Source of the DNA: Verrucomicrobiota bacterium | GTDB taxonomy: Bacteria; Verrucomicrobiota; Verrucomicrobiia; Limisphaerales; J093 | Assembly: GCA_022710935.1 (NCBI GenBank) | Contig: JAKLFY010000023.1 | Location: 1-64,000 of the forward strand | Reading direction: 5' to 3' | Length of the DNA: 64,000 nt | Shown here: piece by piece, positions 62,086 to 64,000 of the stretch | How positions within the stretch are numbered: position 1 is the first letter of the stretch | Layout of the letters: the number at the start of each line of letters is the position of its first letter | The notes under the pieces: model-generated | Told to the model about the DNA's origin: nothing | The model's input: only the letters and a program-made list of their open reading frames with translations | The model's database searches: none | Program-made: the position numbers and the translations under genes

Positions 62086-63087
62086 TCACTTCAACTTGAC
62101 AATCCTGCCCGTGGCCGCGGAGGCCTCCGCCGCCAGACAGGCGCGCACCGCGGCCGCCGATTCCTCCGGGGTGATCACGGTCGGCTTGCGGTCCTCGAGC
62201 ACGCATTGGAGGAAATAACTCAACTCATCGCGCAGCGCGCCGGCCCGCACTCCGTGGAGAGACGGCCAGTAGGTTGTGTCGGGCGAATGCCACCCTGTCG
62301 CGTCACAGATTGACAAGTTCGGATGCGTCTCGTGGATGTGGATCGAGCCTTCCGTGCCGATGATTTCCATTCGTTCGTCGATCTGGAAGGCTGTCGTGTC
62401 TGGCAGGAACCAGGTGTCTTCGAGTACGCCGATCGCTCCCGTGTCGAAACGATACATCGTCCAGCCGAGATCGGGGTTCTTGAGCTTGCGGACATTGACG
62501 GTCTGCGCATACGCCGACACGACTTTCGCCCCCGAGTACCACAGCATCAGGTCGGTGTCATGCACGCCGTCGCCGATGATCGGCCCGATCTTCGGCAGCA
62601 CGGATTGCCCCACGCAGGCCGGGATGTTCCGCCGCGCGTACATCGACACGATTCTGCCAATCTTGCCTGCGGCGATGGCCTCCTTCGCGGCCGCATACCG
62701 CGGGTTGAACCGGCAGATGTGGCCGACCATGAAATGCTTCGAGGCGGCTTTGGCGGCCCTTACGATCCGCTCGCAGTCGGCGTTGGTCGAGGCCATCGGC
62801 TTCTCGAGGAAGACGTGCTTGCCCGCATCGAGGGCCGCCAGGGTCGGCGCCGCGTGCTGATCCCACATCGTCACCACACTCACCGCGTCCACGTCGGGAT
62901 CCGCGAGCAACGCCCGGTAGTCGGTGTAGGTCTTGCGCACGCCGAACGTCCTCGCCAGCGCCTTGAGCCGCGACTCGGTCCGCGTGCAGAGCGCATGCAG
63001 CTCGACGTGCGGAATGCCCGACAGCGCCTCGCAATGCTTCTCGCCGAACCAGCCCAATCCGATCACTGCCATTCGAACTCTGTTCAT
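62086..63087 (-). CDS. Gfo/Idh/MocA-family oxidoreductase
   Basis: A 333-residue NAD(P)-dependent dehydrogenase. The Rossmann loop is RMAVIGLGWFGEKHCEAL, and the catalytic-region Lys is in HVFLEKPMASTNADC. The C-terminal beta domain has IGDGVHDTDLMLWYSG with the expected Asp and His, and YRFDTGAIGVLEDTWFLP. Family members oxidise sugar hydroxyls, including at C3 of disaccharides, and may feed DUF1080 enzymes such as the one encoded at 28.6 kb. There is no signal peptide. The second dehydrogenase gene lies 35 bases upstream on the same strand. Confidence 0.92.
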   Translation of the reverse strand: MNRVRMAVIGLGWFGEKHCEALSGIPHVELHALCTRTESRLKALARTFGVRKTYTDYRALLADPDVDAVSVVTMWDQHAAPTLAALDAGKHVFLEKPMASTNADCERIVRAAKAASKHFMVGHICRFNPRYAAAKEAIAAGKIGRIVSMYARRNIPACVGQSVLPKIGPIIGDGVHDTDLMLWYSGAKVVSAYAQTVNVRKLKNPDLGWTMYRFDTGAIGVLEDTWFLPDTTAFQIDERMEIIGTEGSIHIHETHPNLSICDATGWHSPDTTYWPSLHGVRAGALRDELSYFLQCVLEDRKPTVITPEESAAAVRACLAAEASAATGRIVKLK

Positions 63088-63122
63088 GGTGTGCCTATGG
63101 AATCGAGATGGACCGCGCCTGT

Positions 63123-64000
63123 TCAGATGCCCCACGGGGCGCGCGGCTCGCGCCAGAGCATCCGATTGGCTTCCTCGTTGTCGAACCGTTCCCGGACAGG
63201 ATCCCAGTGCAGGGTCCGTCCTAGGCGCAGGCCGATGTTGATGGCCTGGCAGATGGTCTGGGCGCGATGAGCCGCCTCGGGATGACAGATCGTTGGACGC
63301 CGGCTGCGAATGCACGCGAGCAGGTTGCGGACGTGATCGCCCGCATCGACCCAGTCGCTGCCGCCCGCGGCGCGCAGGTTGAGGATAGACTCGGGTTTGG
63401 CTGTGACGGCGTCGGTTTCATCGTCCACCTGGATCCAGCCCTCGTCGCCAATGTACCGGATGTAACGCTCAGTAAACGATCTCCGCGAATACATCACGCC
63501 AACAACGCCGTCGGCGTAGCGGCAGCGGACCTCCGCGGTCACCGGCGTTTCGCTCATGAACTGCGCCGGGTCGGGCCAGGTGCACTGCCCCTCGAATGCC
63601 ACCGGACCGGTGTGATCGCGATCGAGCGCCCATTGCATCTGGTCGGTGTAATGACAGCCCATCCCGATCACCGGTCCCTCACCCGTGTCCCAGAAGTAGT
63701 TCCAGTTCGCCCCTTCGACGCGTCCCGGCACGTACGGACGCCACTGCACCGGGCCGAGCCAACGGTCGTAGTCCCAGCCTTGCGGCACCGGCGCCGGCTT
63801 GTCGTGCGGCACGGTCGGACCTGTCCAAACCTGCATTTCGACGGTGTGGACGCGCCCGATCCGCCCCTGGCGGACCATCTCTACCGCGAACCGGTACGAA
63901 CCGGTCGAGCGCCGTTGCGTCCCGGCCTGATAAATCGTGCCGTAGCGACGGCAGGCGTCGACCAGTGCGCGTCCCTCGCGCACCGTCATCGAGATCGGCT
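63123..64000 (-). CDS. Gfo/Idh/MocA-family oxidoreductase, N-terminus beyond window edge
   Basis: The C-terminal 290 or so residues of a second dehydrogenase; the frame remains open to the right edge (PISMTVREGRALVDACRR). Visible motifs include GTIYQAGTQRRSTGSYRFAV, the substrate-region GEGPVIGMGCHYTDQMQWAL, and the closing RTLHWDPVRERFDNEEANRM, which is typical of the larger Gfo/Idh/MocA subgroup common in this phylum. The missing part should hold the Rossmann loop and possibly a Tat signal. It is probably co-transcribed with the dehydrogenase downstream. Confidence 0.9.
   Translation of the reverse strand, partial: PISMTVREGRALVDACRRYGTIYQAGTQRRSTGSYRFAVEMVRQGRIGRVHTVEMQVWTGPTVPHDKPAPVPQGWDYDRWLGPVQWRPYVPGRVEGANWNYFWDTGEGPVIGMGCHYTDQMQWALDRDHTGPVAFEGQCTWPDPAQFMSETPVTAEVRCRYADGVVGVMYSRRSFTERYIRYIGDEGWIQVDDETDAVTAKPESILNLRAAGGSDWVDAGDHVRNLLACIRSRRPTICHPEAAHRAQTICQAINIGLRLGRTLHWDPVRERFDNEEANRMLWREPRAPWGI

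Overview
This is a GC-rich chromosomal window with no rRNA, tRNA, CRISPR array or recognisable transposase. The gene content suggests a member of the Verrucomicrobiota, close to Limisphaerales/Pedosphaeraceae. The signs are DUF1080 proteins, GH127, GH106-like and GH89 glycosidases, a CxPxR sulfatase, several Gfo/Idh/MocA proteins, Ser/Thr kinases paired with an ECF sigma factor, exported proteins ending in calcium-binding repeats, and many short palindromic intergenic repeats. This placement is inferred from family content, not from a marker gene.

Layout. (1) 1-9.6 kb: a GH127 glycosidase cut by the window edge, then a CusR-like two-component system and a GT39 glycosyltransferase on the minus strand. 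Divergent from these are a GT2 transferase, a LAB_N membrane protein, an internally deleted GT39 and a methyltransferase, which together look like an envelope-lipid modification locus. A palindrome matching the CusR box lies between the two arms. The locus ends in a second, decayed copy of the GH127 gene. (2) 9.7-17.3 kb: an acetyltransferase, small hypothetical genes, a RACo-type corrinoid activator and a GH106-like glycosidase. (3) 17.3-32.7 kb: a subtilase, a Ser/Thr kinase, an EamA transporter, an Lrp/AsnC regulator, an MnmC-like methyltransferase, an NYN/OST-HTH protein, an exported phosphoesterase, a DUF1080 protein, Maf, GalT and RsmI. (4) 33-42.2 kb: two exported proteins, a 1506-residue kinase with a WD40-like sensor, and an ECF sigma factor. 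I propose this as a signalling locus. (5) 42.3-47.7 kb: a frameshifted remnant and a probable operon of a URO-D-type methyltransferase, a hybrid histidine kinase and an RNA methyltransferase. (6) 47.9-58.9 kb: glycan and protein breakdown, with a glycosidase-like/SUMF1 fusion, a GH89 alpha-N-acetylglucosaminidase, a sulfatase, a serine hydrolase and an M6 metalloprotease. (7) 59-64 kb: overlapping M20 and M24 hydrolase genes, a VOC protein and two Gfo/Idh/MocA dehydrogenases, the last cut by the right edge.

Two themes cut across the map. First, short palindromic elements of at least five types occupy intergenic gaps and twice sit inside coding sequence in frame; in one element the mismatches between its two arms covary so that each arm keeps its own hairpin. 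Second, there are traces of recent internal deletion: two deletions in the GH127 copy, one in a GT39 gene, and a frameshifted remnant. I did not find a clearly new defence or mobile system. The strongest candidates for undescribed biology are the kinase/ECF/exported-protein locus, the hairpin elements, and the shared C-terminal module of the exported hydrolases.
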